From contig JAEZCO010000033.1 in the NCBI GenBank assembly GCA_023433505.1, positions 1 to 64,000 of the forward strand: a stretch of DNA of 64,000 nt. Reading direction: 5' to 3'. The number at the start of each line of letters is the position of its first letter. Position 1 is the first letter of the stretch. Made by a program: the position numbers and the translations under genes. The notes under the pieces are model-generated. The model saw only the letters and a list, made by a program, of their open reading frames with translations. It did not search any database and was not told the DNA's origin. The DNA is from Bacillota bacterium (GTDB lineage: Bacteria; Bacillota; Clostridia; Acetivibrionales; DTU013). Below, piece after piece: positions 52,928 to 63,080 of the stretch.

Positions 52928-53761
52928 ATGTGGGAGCTTATGGAAAAGCTACAAAGGAACGAGAGACTTGCGGCAATGCTTAAAATTATGAGCGATGCAC
53001 CCGGGAAAATATTCAACCTGGGCAGCTTTTCCGACATGCTTGGTTCCGCCAAGTCTTCCTTGAGCGAGGATATCGACATCTTGCGCAGTACGCTGGAGAA
53101 GTTCGGCCTGGGCACCATCGAGACCATATCCGGGGCGTCGGGCGGTATAAGATACCTTTCCCTTCCGGGGCAGGAAAAGGTAAAGAGCCTTTTGAACACC
53201 CTGTGTGCGGAACTTTCCAAAAAGGAAAGAATCCTGCCCGGAGGCTTTCTTTATATGCTGGATATCATATACAATCCTCAAATGGTTTCCGATATGGGAA
53301 TGATTTTTGCCGAACATTTTCTGGATTCCGGGGCAGAGTATGTGATCACGGTTGAGACAAAAGGTATCCCTCTGGCATTTATGACAGCCAGATACCTCAA
53401 TACCCCCCTTGTGATCGTACGCCATTATAATGAGGCGGCAGACGGCGCTTCTGTAAATATCAACTATATTTCCGGCTCGTCCAAAACCATCCAGACCATG
53501 GTATTGCCCCTCCGGTCCCTGAAACGTAATTCCAGGCTGCTTTTTATCGACGATTTCATGAAGGGCGGAGGCACAGCCCGGGGAATTCTGGACCTGGCCA
53601 GCGAGTTTGAATGCGAGGTAGTTGGAATCGGTGTGCTGATTCAAACCTCCAGGCCTGAAAAAAAGCTGGTGGACAATTATTTCTCCATGCTGACCCTGAA
53701 AAATGTCAATGAAGAAGAGAAGACCATCGACATTGAGCCCACTCCAAAGGCCGGGAAATAA
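52928..53761 (+). CDS. purR: Pur operon repressor PurR (PRPP-responsive)
   Basis: The 277-residue repressor joins a winged-helix N-terminal domain (about 1-75) to a phosphoribosyltransferase-like domain with the PRPP loop FIDDFMKGGGTARG (about 203-216). In B. subtilis, PRPP releases it from purine operators. The gene leads the order purR-spoVG-glmU-prs seen in B. subtilis; a separate promoter serves spoVG. Confidence 0.95.
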   Translation: MWELMEKLQRNERLAAMLKIMSDAPGKIFNLGSFSDMLGSAKSSLSEDIDILRSTLEKFGLGTIETISGASGGIRYLSLPGQEKVKSLLNTLCAELSKKERILPGGFLYMLDIIYNPQMVSDMGMIFAEHFLDSGAEYVITVETKGIPLAFMTARYLNTPLVIVRHYNEAADGASVNINYISGSSKTIQTMVLPLRSLKRNSRLLFIDDFMKGGGTARGILDLASEFECEVVGIGVLIQTSRPEKKLVDNYFSMLTLKNVNEEEKTIDIEPTPKAGK

Positions 53762-53882
53762 AAAAAGTGCAAAAAATTATATGTCTTTCCCTTCAAATGC
53801 CTTTGCAGGCCGTATTAGCAAAATTCAATAAAATCCCTTCCTGTAAAAGTACTATTTTTTATACAAAAAGTTTACAAAAAGA

Positions 53883-53909
53883 AGGAAAAATGAAATTGGT
53901 ATAGAATAT
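53883..53909 (+). promoter_or_regulatory. spoVG: Sigma-H-like promoter of spoVG
   Basis: AGGAAAAA (53883-53890) and GAATAT (53904-53909) match the sigma-H pattern (AGGAWWT and RGAAT) and lie 39 bp before spoVG, the same arrangement as the classic sigma-H promoter of B. subtilis spoVG. Confidence 0.6.
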
Positions 53910-53947
53910 ATTAAAGTACAATTAAATTCGGAAGGTGGTAACATCTT

Positions 53948-54214
53948 ATGGAAATAACAGATGTCCGCATCAGGAAGATCGATGTCGAAGGCAAAATGAA
54001 GGCAGTCGTTTCCGTAACCTTTGATAATGAATTCGTTGTTCATGATATCAAGGTTATCGAAAGTCAGAACGGGTTGTTTATAGCTATGCCCAGCCGAAAA
54101 ACACCTGACGGAGAATTCAAGGATATTGCACACCCGATAAATGCAGTGACCCGCGAGAAAATACAGAAGGCCATACTTGAGAAATATGAATCAACTGCAA
54201 CTTCTGAAGAATAA
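53948..54214 (+). CDS. spoVG: SpoVG regulatory RNA/DNA-binding protein
   Basis: SpoVG (88 residues) begins MEITDVRIRKI and has the FVVHDIKVIES and MPSRKTPDGEFKDIAHP segments that mark the family. It affects septation during sporulation and many cell-surface traits, acting as a site-specific nucleic acid binder. It is preceded by GGAAGGTGG and a sigma-H-like promoter. Confidence 0.97.
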   Translation: MEITDVRIRKIDVEGKMKAVVSVTFDNEFVVHDIKVIESQNGLFIAMPSRKTPDGEFKDIAHPINAVTREKIQKAILEKYESTATSEE

Positions 54215-54444
54215 CATTCAAAGACACTTTTAAAACAAGTGTCTTTTATTTTATGTATCGGAATTATTTTCGCTCTTCTTTTTTTTCTCTTTTTGCAGTA
54301 AGATAAGCTGACCTAAATACTTTGACCTGCAAAGCTTGCTTCAACCTATCTATAAAAATAATGGGAAGAGAAGCACATCTTGAGTTGAAATTTCCTGTGA
54401 AAAGTGAGAAAATATACACTGAAGTTATCCGACGGGGAGGTTTT

Positions 54445-55821
54445 ATGGAAAATATAACAGCTTTAATACTGGCTGCCGGTGAAGGGAAAAGGATGAAATC
54501 CAGGAAATCCAAGCTTACACACCGGATATGCGGTAAGGCAATGATCGAATGGGTACATTGTGCCGTAAAGAAAGCTGGTATTGAAGATACGGTGGTTGTT
54601 GCCGGCCAGAGGGCAGACCAGGTCATGGACTGTCTGAAGGACCGGGTTAGTTATGTAATGCAGCAGGAACAGCTTGGCACCGGCCATGCGGTCATGCAGG
54701 CAGAGCAGCATTTCAGCAATTATGACGGAATGGTATTTGTTTTATATGGAGATACTCCTCTTGTAACCCACGATACAATCCTAAAAACGATCAGGGAGCA
54801 TTTATCGCAAAACAACGCAATGACAGTGGTAACCGCAGTGGCTGACAATCCGGGGGGCTACGGACGGATCATAAGGGACGGCGGCGGAGATGTTCTGGGG
54901 ATCGTTGAGCACAGGGATGCATCGGATTCTGAAAAGGAAATCAGGGAAATTAATTCAGGGATGGTTCTTTTTTCATCCAAGGAATTGTTTGCGGCTTTGA
55001 AAAAAATCAACAACAAAAACGACCAGGGTGAATTTTATCTGACGGATGTCTTAGGAGTATTCAAAGAAAAGGGGCTGAAGGTGGGTGCTTCGAGAATGGA
55101 AAATCCTGACGAAGTGCTGGGTGTCAACGACAGGGTTCAATTATGCCAGGTCTCCGAGCTTTTAAGGAAAAAGATACTGGAGCGGCATATGCTGGCGGGA
55201 GTCACAATCATGGACCCCAATTCCATCTACATTGATGAAGATGTGGAAATCGGAATGGATACCGTCATCTATCCGGGCACAATCCTGGAAGGTGCGACGA
55301 AAATCGGCGAAGACTGCGTTATCGGGCCTCATACGCGGCTTACAAATTCAGTGGCAGGCAATAATACCTCTATAACGAATTCCGTAGTAACAGACAGCTC
55401 CGTGGGCGATAATACAACCATAGGGCCGTTTGCATATATAAGGCCTGAAAGCCGGATCGGCGATAAAGTAAAAATCGGCGACTTTGTGGAGATTAAAAAA
55501 TCTGTGGTCGGAAACCGGACAAAGATACCCCATCTTGCCTATATAGGTGATTCTGAAGTGGGTGAAAACACCAATATTGCCTGTGGTGTAATTACAGTAA
55601 ATTACAACGGCAAAACCAAGAACAAAACAGTGATCGGCAGCAATGCCTTTGTAGGCTGTAACGTCAATCTGGTAGCGCCTGTCAAAGTCAGCGACAGCTC
55701 CTATATTGCCGCCGGTTCCACAATAACGGAGGATGTGCCTGAAAATGCTCTTTCCATCGCAAGGAGCAGACAGATCAATAAAGCAGACTGGGTAATAAAA
55801 AAGGGTATGCAGCGGAAATAA
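54445..55821 (+). CDS. glmU: Bifunctional GlmU (UDP-GlcNAc pyrophosphorylase / GlcN-1-P acetyltransferase)
   Basis: GlmU (458 residues) acetylates glucosamine-1-phosphate and then makes UDP-GlcNAc, the precursor of peptidoglycan and of the WecB/TagO pathway encoded at 11-13 kb. N-terminal uridyltransferase: LILAAGEGKRMKSRKSK and LYGDTPL. C-terminal left-handed beta helix: hexapeptide repeats from about 250, with RPESRIGDKVKIGDFVE. An upstream frame adds 41 residues; GGGGAGG before this ATG decides. Confidence 0.97.
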   Translation: MENITALILAAGEGKRMKSRKSKLTHRICGKAMIEWVHCAVKKAGIEDTVVVAGQRADQVMDCLKDRVSYVMQQEQLGTGHAVMQAEQHFSNYDGMVFVLYGDTPLVTHDTILKTIREHLSQNNAMTVVTAVADNPGGYGRIIRDGGGDVLGIVEHRDASDSEKEIREINSGMVLFSSKELFAALKKINNKNDQGEFYLTDVLGVFKEKGLKVGASRMENPDEVLGVNDRVQLCQVSELLRKKILERHMLAGVTIMDPNSIYIDEDVEIGMDTVIYPGTILEGATKIGEDCVIGPHTRLTNSVAGNNTSITNSVVTDSSVGDNTTIGPFAYIRPESRIGDKVKIGDFVEIKKSVVGNRTKIPHLAYIGDSEVGENTNIACGVITVNYNGKTKNKTVIGSNAFVGCNVNLVAPVKVSDSSYIAAGSTITEDVPENALSIARSRQINKADWVIKKGMQRK

Positions 55822-55894
55822 AAAAATGTACAATTATAAATTATACCCCATAAAAAAGCGAAACCTAAAACATAGCGCTTTTTGGGTGCCGCAG

Positions 55895-55921
55895 CAGCGG
55901 CCGGAATTTTTGCGGCCGCTG
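55895..55921. repeat. Perfect GC hairpin upstream of prs
   Basis: CAGCGGCCG and CGGCCGCTG enclose a 9-base loop in the 129-bp gap between glmU and prs, 30 bp before the prs start. No T-run follows, so it is more likely an mRNA processing or stability element than a terminator. Confidence 0.5.
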
Positions 55922-55950
55922 AGGGGCACAATGGGGGCATGGAGGGTATA

Positions 55951-56916
55951 ATGAACTTACACGGTAAAGACATCAAGATATTTGCCGGCAACTCCAACAG
56001 GGCTCTGGCCGAGGAGATTGCAGAAAAAATCGGATTGCCGCTGGGTGTGGCCACCGTAGGGAAATTCAGCGACGGAGAGTCTGCGGTAAATATCGGAGAA
56101 GTGGTCAGAGGCTCGGACGTTTTTGTTGTCCAGTCCACCTGTGGTCCTGTCAATGACAATCTGATCGAGCTTTTGATCATGATTGATGCACTGAAAAGGG
56201 CATCTGCAGGCAGAATAACAGCAGTAATGCCGTATTTCGGCTATGCGAGGCAGGACAGAAAGGCGAAGGCAAGAGACCCCATTTCTGCAAAACTGGTAGC
56301 GAACCTCATTACCGTTGCGGGAGCGGACAGGGTACTGACCATGGACCTTCACACTCCGCAGTTGCAAGGTTTTTTTGATATTCCTGTGGATCATTTGCTC
56401 GGAGTACCGGTGCTTTCCAGCCATTTCTGCGATAAATTCGAAAAGTTTGACGATGTTGTTGCCGTATCACCGGATGTAGGAAGCGTTACGCGTACCAGGA
56501 AATTTGCGGAACGCCTGGACATACCCATAGCCATTATTGACAAAAGAAGACCTAAAGCCAATGTCAGCGAGATTATGAATGTAGTTGGTGACGTTGCCAA
56601 CAAGAAGGTCATATTGATCGACGACCTGCTGGATACCGGCGGTACCATTGTAAATGCTGCAAACGCACTGATTGAAATGGGTGCAAAAGAGGCATACGCT
56701 TGTTGTACTCACGGCGTCCTTTCAGGAAGCGCTTTGGAGAAAATAGAAAAATCCGCTTTGAAGGAGCTTGTTACCTTAAATACGATTCCCTTGCCCAAGG
56801 GCGGGCCTGTAGGTAAGATAAAATCCCTTTCGGTGGCAGGTATATTTGCGGAAGCCATTGAAAGGATTTATGGAGATATTTCCATCAGCACCCTTTTTAC
56901 GCAGCAGGATTCATAG
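55951..56916 (+). CDS. prs: Ribose-phosphate pyrophosphokinase (PRPP synthetase)
   Basis: The 321-residue enzyme makes PRPP from ribose 5-phosphate and ATP, linking rpiB upstream to upp and PurR signalling. It has the RQDRKAKARDPISAKLVA flexible loop, DLHTPQLQGFFDIP and the PRPP loop LIDDLLDTGGTI. The start follows GGAGGG; a longer frame through the hairpin has no ribosome site. Confidence 0.97.
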   Translation: MNLHGKDIKIFAGNSNRALAEEIAEKIGLPLGVATVGKFSDGESAVNIGEVVRGSDVFVVQSTCGPVNDNLIELLIMIDALKRASAGRITAVMPYFGYARQDRKAKARDPISAKLVANLITVAGADRVLTMDLHTPQLQGFFDIPVDHLLGVPVLSSHFCDKFEKFDDVVAVSPDVGSVTRTRKFAERLDIPIAIIDKRRPKANVSEIMNVVGDVANKKVILIDDLLDTGGTIVNAANALIEMGAKEAYACCTHGVLSGSALEKIEKSALKELVTLNTIPLPKGGPVGKIKSLSVAGIFAEAIERIYGDISISTLFTQQDS

Positions 56917-56931
56917 AGGGGTGAGAGGAGC

Positions 56932-57504
56932 TTGGACAATATTTTTGTCATCGCAGGCCTTGGAAATCCCGGCGGTAAATACGAAAATACGAGGCATAAT
57001 GTAGGCTTTGACGCCATTGATCTCCTTTCCCAGCAATATGGGATTAAGGTCTCGAAGCTTAAGCACAAAGCCCTTATTGGCGACGGGACCATAAAAAATG
57101 AAAGGGTGCTGCTGGTCAAACCCCAGACATTTATGAACCTGAGCGGAGAGAGCATCCGGGACTTGGTGGATTGGTTCAAGGTCCCTATGGAAAGACTGAT
57201 TGTCATCTATGACGATGTCGATCTCCCTCTGGGGAAGGTGAGGATCCGGCCCAGCGGCAGCTCCGGGACCCATAACGGCATGAGGTCGGTAATATACCAA
57301 CTGCAGAAGGATAATTTTCCGCGCGTAAGAATCGGGATAGACAAAGCGCCGGAAGGCTGGGAGCTTGCAGACTATGTGCTGGGCAGGTTCAATCCCGAGG
57401 AAAGAAAAACAATCGGCGGGGCGATATCCAATGCAGCCGATGCCGCCGCCGCCATCGTGAGTTCAGGGGTAAGCACGGCCATGAACCTGTATAACGGACT
57501 TTGA
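56932..57504 (+). CDS. pth: Peptidyl-tRNA hydrolase
   Basis: Pth (190 residues) frees tRNA from stalled peptidyl-tRNA. It has Asn10 (GLGNPGGKYENTRHN), catalytic His20, and YDDVDLPLGKVRIR with the key Asp. The start is a TTG after GAGAGGAG. It lies 15 bp after prs and 22 bp before mfd. Confidence 0.96.
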   Translation: MDNIFVIAGLGNPGGKYENTRHNVGFDAIDLLSQQYGIKVSKLKHKALIGDGTIKNERVLLVKPQTFMNLSGESIRDLVDWFKVPMERLIVIYDDVDLPLGKVRIRPSGSSGTHNGMRSVIYQLQKDNFPRVRIGIDKAPEGWELADYVLGRFNPEERKTIGGAISNAADAAAAIVSSGVSTAMNLYNGL

Positions 57505-57526
57505 TTATTTTAAACTGGATGGTACT

Positions 57527-60500
57527 ATGACAAACCTTGTCAACCCGCTTCTTGAAATTGATGAATATAACGGACTGTTGGATTATCTGAAAAATTATAC
57601 CAGACCAGCCACCTTAGTAGGGCCTTCGGATTCTCAGAAGGCCCACGTTTGTCATGCCCTGGCGCTGCATAGCCGTAAAAAGGGCGTATACATCGCCTTT
57701 AACGAGATGCAGGCAAGGAAACTTTATGAGGACTTCTCCTTTTTCCTTGGCGAGGATGTTTTGTTTTTTCCCTCCAAAGAAATCATGCTGTATGATGTGG
57801 AAGCCAAAAGCTACGATACGGTATACCAGAGAATAAAGGCCCTGGACCGTATTCTGCAAGGGAATTACAGGATGGTGGTCACCTCTGCGGAGGCCGTTTC
57901 CCACAAGCTGGTTTCACCGGATATTTTCAGGGAGTGTATGCTGGAAATTACCATGAATTCCAGGCTTGACCTTTCACAGCTTGCCCGGAAGCTGGTTATG
58001 ATGGCTTATGAGAAGACGGAAACCGTGGAAAAAGCAGGCCAGTTTGCCATCCGGGGCGGTATCGTCGACATATTTTCCATTGACAGCGAGTATGCCGTCA
58101 GAATCGAACTCTTCGATGATGAGGTGGATTCCATAAGGCAATTTGATGTAAATACCCAGAGATCCGTTGGCAAAATGGAAAAAGCAAGGATTATCCCTGC
58201 ACGGGAAGTGATTTATTCCGCCGACAGGATGCAGGCAATCATCCGTGAAATACGTTCCGACCTTTCCAAGCATTCAAAAAAGATGCCGGGACTGTCTCAT
58301 AAAATTGATGAGGATATGGAGCGGATGGAGGAAGATCACTATTTCCCGGGAATTGACAGATATATACCCTATATCATTGATCAACCCCATTTTCTCACCG
58401 ACTATGCCCCGGATGCCTTTGTTTTCATCGATGAGCCTGTAAGGCAAAAGCAAAGAGTGGAAAACATTCTTTTAGAACACCATGAGATTTGCCGGGGCCT
58501 TATGGAAAAGGCAAAGCTTCTGCCCCGGAGCCAGGACCTCTATTTTGATTACGAAAGCCAGGCCTCCGGATTTGACAGACGGCAAACCATAAGCCTGAAT
58601 ACCATAAATGCAGACAGCCAGGCTGCCAGAAGCAGCAGGGTCTTCAGCATCCCCTGCAAACAAATGGGCTCCTTTCAAGGGCATATCGATCTGCTTGGCG
58701 AAAGCCTGAGCCAGTGGAAGTCGCGCGGCAGCAGGGTCATTGTGCTTTCCGGCACGAGAGGACGGGGAGAACGGCTGGGGGAAACTCTGTCAGCTAAAGG
58801 AATTGAGACGGTATATTCCCATAATATTGCAGCAACCGTTCTTCCGGGCCAGGTAGTCATTACCCATGGAAGTCTCCATAAAGGCTTTGAATATCCCTCT
58901 ATCGGCTTCGTTGTTGTCAGCGACAAAGAGGTTTTCGGCCAGGACCGGAAGCCGGGAAAGGTCTCCGGTAAGCATAAAGGCAGTAAGATTAATATCTTTA
59001 CGGAACTCAATGTCGGAGATTATGTCGTCCACGAAGCCCATGGAATCGGACAATATGTAAGTATAGAAAAGCTGGTTGTTGAAGGTGTGAAAAGAGATTA
59101 TCTGAAAATCCGTTATCAGGACACCGGTTTTCTTTACATACCCACGAACCAGATGGATCTGATCCAGAAATATGTAGGCTCCGAGGGCAAATCTCCCAAG
59201 CTTAGCAAGCTGGGAGGCACCGATTGGCTCAAGACCAAAAACAGGGTCAAAGAGTCGTTGAAGGAGCTGGCCGGCGAGCTTGTCAAGCTGTATGCCCAGC
59301 GGCAGGCGGCAAAAGGCTTTGCCTTCTCGCATGACACGGTGTGGCAGCAGCAGTTTGAGGAGCAGTTTCCTTACGAAGAGACCGATGATCAGCTGAAATG
59401 CATCGATGAAATCAAAAAAGATATGGAGTCCGGAAGGCTGATGGACCGGCTTTTATGCGGAGACGTAGGCTACGGCAAGACCGAGGTTGCCATCAGAGCC
59501 ATATTCAAAGCCGTCATGGACGGGAAACAGGTGGCTTACCTGGTGCCCACCACAGTCCTGGCCCAGCAGCAGTATGCCAACTTTGTCGAGCGGATGAAGG
59601 ATTTTCCGGTAACCGTGAATATGATCAGCCGTTTCAGGACCCCGGCGGAACAGAAAAAAATCCTGAGGGACGTTAAAGCCGGAAATGTTGATGTGCTTAT
59701 CGGTACCCACAGGCTTTTGCAGAAGGATATCAATTTCAAGGACCTGGGGCTTTTGGTCATCGACGAGGAACAGCGTTTCGGGGTGACGCACAAGGAAAAG
59801 CTTAAAAATATGCGGCCCGATGTCAGTGTCCTCACGCTGACGGCCACTCCCATACCAAGAACTCTCCACATGTCGCTGGTCGGTATCAGAGATATAAGTG
59901 TCATTGAAGATCCGCCCGAAGAGCGCTATCCGGTACAGACCTATGTCATGGAGTATAACCGGGATGTCATACAGGATGCCCTGATCCGGGAGCTGAGCCG
60001 TAAGGGGCAGGTGTTTTACCTATATAACCGCGTAAGGACAATCGATATAAAAGCGTCGGAGATTCAGGCCCTTGTGCCGGAAGCAAGGGTTGCCGTAGCC
60101 CATGGGCAAATGGAGGAAAGGGTGCTTGAAGATATCATGTTCAGCTTTATCAAAGGCGAATATGACATCCTTGTATGTACCACGATCATTGAGTCCGGCC
60201 TTGATATGCCCAATGTCAATACCATTGTCGTGGAAGACGCCGACCGAATGGGGCTGGCTCAGCTTTACCAGCTGAGAGGCAGGGTTGGGCGCTCTAACCG
60301 CCTGGCATATGCATATATCACCTATAAAAAGGATAAGGTGGTTGCCGAAATCGCAGAAAAACGGCTGCAGGCCATAAAAGAGTTCACCGAATTGGGTTCG
60401 GGCTTCAAAATAGCCATGCGGGATATGGAGATACGCGGCGCCGGAAACCTTTTGGGTCCGGAGCAGCATGGACATATGGAAACCGTAGGATATGACATGT

Positions 60501-61018
60501 ACTGCCGGCTGCTGGATGAGGCTGTCAGGGAACTGAATGGCGAGCCTGCGCAAAAGGCAAATGCGGAAGTGACCATTGACATCAATGTCAGCGCTTTTAT
60601 TGATGATCATTATATCAGCACGGAAGCCAGAAAAATTGAAATGTATAAAAAGATCGCATCCATCCAGGACCAGCAGGATGCCATGGATATCGTAGACGAG
60701 CTGACAGACAGGTATGGGGACATTCCGGTCCCTGTCGGCAATCTTATCAACATTGCGCATATTAAGGCTATTGCGGGTTCTCTAGGTTTTACCGCAGTTC
60801 AGGAAAAGAACGACGCGATCCTTTTTCCCATAGGGAGTATGAAAAATATAAACATTGAGGCCATCGGCAAAACCGCTGCAAAATATAAAAGACAGCTTCT
60901 CTTCAATGCCGGGGCAAGCCCTTATCTTATGTACCGTACGGCAGGGATGAATAGGAATCAGCTGTTGGACAATATTAAGATTGTATTACAGGACTTAAAA
61001 AGCTTTGATGTGCATTGA
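57527..61018 (+). CDS. mfd: Transcription-repair coupling factor Mfd
   Basis: Mfd (1163 residues) removes stalled RNA polymerase from damaged DNA and recruits UvrA. In order: UvrB-like N-terminal part (about 1-330), the RNA polymerase interaction domain (about 480-560, DYVVHEAHGIGQYVS), the helicase motor with Walker A GDVGYGKTEVA and Walker B VIDEEQRFGV, TLTATPIPRTL, and the C-terminal TRCF domain. Length fits the family. In the same unit as pth. Confidence 0.97.
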   Translation: MTNLVNPLLEIDEYNGLLDYLKNYTRPATLVGPSDSQKAHVCHALALHSRKKGVYIAFNEMQARKLYEDFSFFLGEDVLFFPSKEIMLYDVEAKSYDTVYQRIKALDRILQGNYRMVVTSAEAVSHKLVSPDIFRECMLEITMNSRLDLSQLARKLVMMAYEKTETVEKAGQFAIRGGIVDIFSIDSEYAVRIELFDDEVDSIRQFDVNTQRSVGKMEKARIIPAREVIYSADRMQAIIREIRSDLSKHSKKMPGLSHKIDEDMERMEEDHYFPGIDRYIPYIIDQPHFLTDYAPDAFVFIDEPVRQKQRVENILLEHHEICRGLMEKAKLLPRSQDLYFDYESQASGFDRRQTISLNTINADSQAARSSRVFSIPCKQMGSFQGHIDLLGESLSQWKSRGSRVIVLSGTRGRGERLGETLSAKGIETVYSHNIAATVLPGQVVITHGSLHKGFEYPSIGFVVVSDKEVFGQDRKPGKVSGKHKGSKINIFTELNVGDYVVHEAHGIGQYVSIEKLVVEGVKRDYLKIRYQDTGFLYIPTNQMDLIQKYVGSEGKSPKLSKLGGTDWLKTKNRVKESLKELAGELVKLYAQRQAAKGFAFSHDTVWQQQFEEQFPYEETDDQLKCIDEIKKDMESGRLMDRLLCGDVGYGKTEVAIRAIFKAVMDGKQVAYLVPTTVLAQQQYANFVERMKDFPVTVNMISRFRTPAEQKKILRDVKAGNVDVLIGTHRLLQKDINFKDLGLLVIDEEQRFGVTHKEKLKNMRPDVSVLTLTATPIPRTLHMSLVGIRDISVIEDPPEERYPVQTYVMEYNRDVIQDALIRELSRKGQVFYLYNRVRTIDIKASEIQALVPEARVAVAHGQMEERVLEDIMFSFIKGEYDILVCTTIIESGLDMPNVNTIVVEDADRMGLAQLYQLRGRVGRSNRLAYAYITYKKDKVVAEIAEKRLQAIKEFTELGSGFKIAMRDMEIRGAGNLLGPEQHGHMETVGYDMYCRLLDEAVRELNGEPAQKANAEVTIDINVSAFIDDHYISTEARKIEMYKKIASIQDQQDAMDIVDELTDRYGDIPVPVGNLINIAHIKAIAGSLGFTAVQEKNDAILFPIGSMKNINIEAIGKTAAKYKRQLLFNAGASPYLMYRTAGMNRNQLLDNIKIVLQDLKSFDVH

Positions 61019-61108
61019 CGATTTGATTATAATGTAATATGTATAACAAGATGTACAATTTTATTATATCATCGGTGTCTTCATATTCAGCTATGCCGTT
61101 TACGGCAT

Positions 61109-61142
61109 GGGCATTGAGAAGCGCCTGTGATGAGGCAATCTC
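61109..61142. repeat. Fragment of repeat family A
   Basis: CATTGAGAAGCG ... GAGGCAATCTCG resembles the inner part of the repeats at 10861 and 21802. It lies in the gap between mfd and prsA. Confidence 0.35.
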
Positions 61143-61171
61143 GTACTTTTTAAATGATAGGAGAGATTTTA

Positions 61172-62323
61172 TTGGAGAGAAATGGTGGTAAAATGCGGAT
61201 GGATAAAAATAAAAAGCAGGAAGAAAAGAAGACCCTGCCGGTCTTTGTCAAGTTCGGGATTATTGCAGTGGTCGTCATCGCTGCCATCGTCGGCGGCATG
61301 TTTATCTGGTTCAATGCGGCCAACAGCTATATAGCCAAGGTTGGAGACGAGAAGATTGGCGCAAAGGAATACAAATTTTATCTGACAGCGCAAAAGCAAA
61401 GCATGTTCAGTCAGGCACAGCAGCTTGATCCGACTGTAACTGAAGCAACCTTCTGGAGCACTAAAATTGAAGGTGAAACCGCACTGGAGCTTGCAAAGAA
61501 AAGGACACTTGATGGAATTGCAGATTTGAAAATTCAGCTTGCCAAAGCAAAGGAAAGTGGTATGAAGCTGGATTCCAGTGAGATAAAGAATATTGATAAG
61601 TACATTAAGGAGCAGATTATTGATAACCAGGATGTTGGTGGGGGCAACAGGATAAAGGCAAACAAGTATTTTGAAGAAAATTATGGTATAGGGCTTGATG
61701 CTTTCCGTGCAACTCAGCTTGAAAGCGCGCTGGTGCAAAAGTACCGGTCAGAAGAAGCAAAGAAGCTGGATATAAAAGATACGGATATAAAAAAATATTA
61801 TGAAGAGCATCCGGACTGGTATAAAGAAGATACAATGCGCACAGGTGCGGCAGAAGCCGTTTGGGCAAGACATATACTCATTAATGCAGCTAAAGATGCA
61901 ACACAGGATGTGAAGGACGCTGCCAAAAAGAAAGCTCAGGATTTGCTGGACAAACTAAAGGGTGGAGCTGATTTTGCAACCTTGGCGAAAGAAAACTCAG
62001 AGGATAGTAATGCGCAATATGGTGGCGATTATCTATTTGCTAAAGGTGTTATGGTGTCGGAATTTGAAAATGCGGCATTCTCTCTGAACAATGGTCAGTT
62101 GTATGATACGCTGGTTGAGACGGAATATGGCTTTCATATAATTAAACTCGAAGAAAAATATGCTAAGGATCAGCCGGTTAGTTTAAAATGTGCCACTGAA
62201 TACCGCGATTATGGTACAAACTTTATTGTTAGCAAGCTTTATGCTGAAAAGCTTGACGGCTGGAAGAAAGATGCCAAATACACTGTTAAAACCAATGACC
62301 CTGCATACAACTCAATCAAGTAA
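61172..62323 (+). CDS. prsA: PrsA-like membrane-anchored peptidyl-prolyl isomerase
   Basis: A foldase of about 383 residues with an N-terminal membrane helix (about 25-48, FVKFGIIAVVVIAAIVGGMF), a SurA-like helical domain (about 60-220) and a parvulin domain (about 230-330, with RHILINAAK and ENSEDSNAQYGGDY). There is no lipobox Cys, so it is held by its helix rather than by lipid, unlike Bacillus PrsA. It should help exported proteins fold. The TTG at 61172 follows AGGAGAG; ATG 61193 is an alternative. Confidence 0.87.
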   Translation: MERNGGKMRMDKNKKQEEKKTLPVFVKFGIIAVVVIAAIVGGMFIWFNAANSYIAKVGDEKIGAKEYKFYLTAQKQSMFSQAQQLDPTVTEATFWSTKIEGETALELAKKRTLDGIADLKIQLAKAKESGMKLDSSEIKNIDKYIKEQIIDNQDVGGGNRIKANKYFEENYGIGLDAFRATQLESALVQKYRSEEAKKLDIKDTDIKKYYEEHPDWYKEDTMRTGAAEAVWARHILINAAKDATQDVKDAAKKKAQDLLDKLKGGADFATLAKENSEDSNAQYGGDYLFAKGVMVSEFENAAFSLNNGQLYDTLVETEYGFHIIKLEEKYAKDQPVSLKCATEYRDYGTNFIVSKLYAEKLDGWKKDAKYTVKTNDPAYNSIK

Positions 62324-62347
62324 GTAACTTCGATCAAATAAGCAAAC

Positions 62348-62378
62348 AAAAACCTGACATGAAAAGTCAGGTTTTTTT
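62348..62378 (+). terminator. Terminator of prsA
   Basis: AAAAACCTGAC, loop, GTCAGGTTTTTTT gives a strong terminator 25 bp after the stop. Confidence 0.92.
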
Positions 62379-62488
62379 GTGGGATTTTTTCATATCAATT
62401 CACAATTCACCACTAATGTATAAAACTCCAATAAAATATAAATACTAAATTTACAATAACAACCGATACAGTTAAGGAGGTAAGGAAA

Positions 62489-63043
62489 TTGAAGGCGACC
62501 GGTATAGTCAGAAGAATAGATGATCTTGGCAGAGTCGTAATACCCAAAGAGATTAGAAGAACTCTGAGAATAAGAGAAGGAGACCCTCTGGAGATATTCA
62601 CCGATAAAGAAGGCGAAGTTATATTAAAGAAGTATTCACCTATTGGTGAACTGGGAGATTTTGCATCTCAATACGCCGAATCTATCCACAAGACCAGCGG
62701 ACACATTACATGCATCGCGGACAGAGATACCATCATCGCAGTATCTGGTGCTTCCAAAAAGGAATTTTTGGAGAAGTCCCTCAGTACGGATCTCGAAAGA
62801 GTGATTGAGGAGAAGACCACCTTCGTAGTGAAATCACCGGATGAAAAAACCATATCCATACTGGCAGATGAAGCTCCCGACAGAAGATATTCTTCCCAGG
62901 TAGTTTCACCCATCATCTCTGAAGGAGATCCCATAGGGGCAGTCATATTGTTATCCACCGATCCCAACACAAGAATGGGTGAAGTTGAAGCCAAGCTTGC
63001 GCAGTCTGCCGCAGGGTTCCTCGGTAAGCAAATGGAACAGTAA
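62489..63043 (+). CDS. spoVT: Stage V sporulation regulator SpoVT
   Basis: The 184-residue forespore regulator has an AbrB-type swapped-hairpin DNA-binding domain (1-50, IVRRIDDLGRVVIPKEIRRTLRI) and a GAF-like C-terminal domain (about 60-178). In B. subtilis it tunes sigma-G genes. The start is a TTG after AAGGAGG. Its place after mfd matches B. subtilis. Confidence 0.96.
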   Translation: MKATGIVRRIDDLGRVVIPKEIRRTLRIREGDPLEIFTDKEGEVILKKYSPIGELGDFASQYAESIHKTSGHITCIADRDTIIAVSGASKKEFLEKSLSTDLERVIEEKTTFVVKSPDEKTISILADEAPDRRYSSQVVSPIISEGDPIGAVILLSTDPNTRMGEVEAKLAQSAAGFLGKQMEQ

Positions 63044-63080
63044 AGTATAACCCCTTGAGAGGTAAAAATATTAGCAGATA

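Noticed and set aside
59020..60760. Long antisense frames under mfd (for example 60020-60760)
   Set aside because: Mfd helicase motifs are intact on the plus strand, and the antisense frames have no features of real genes.
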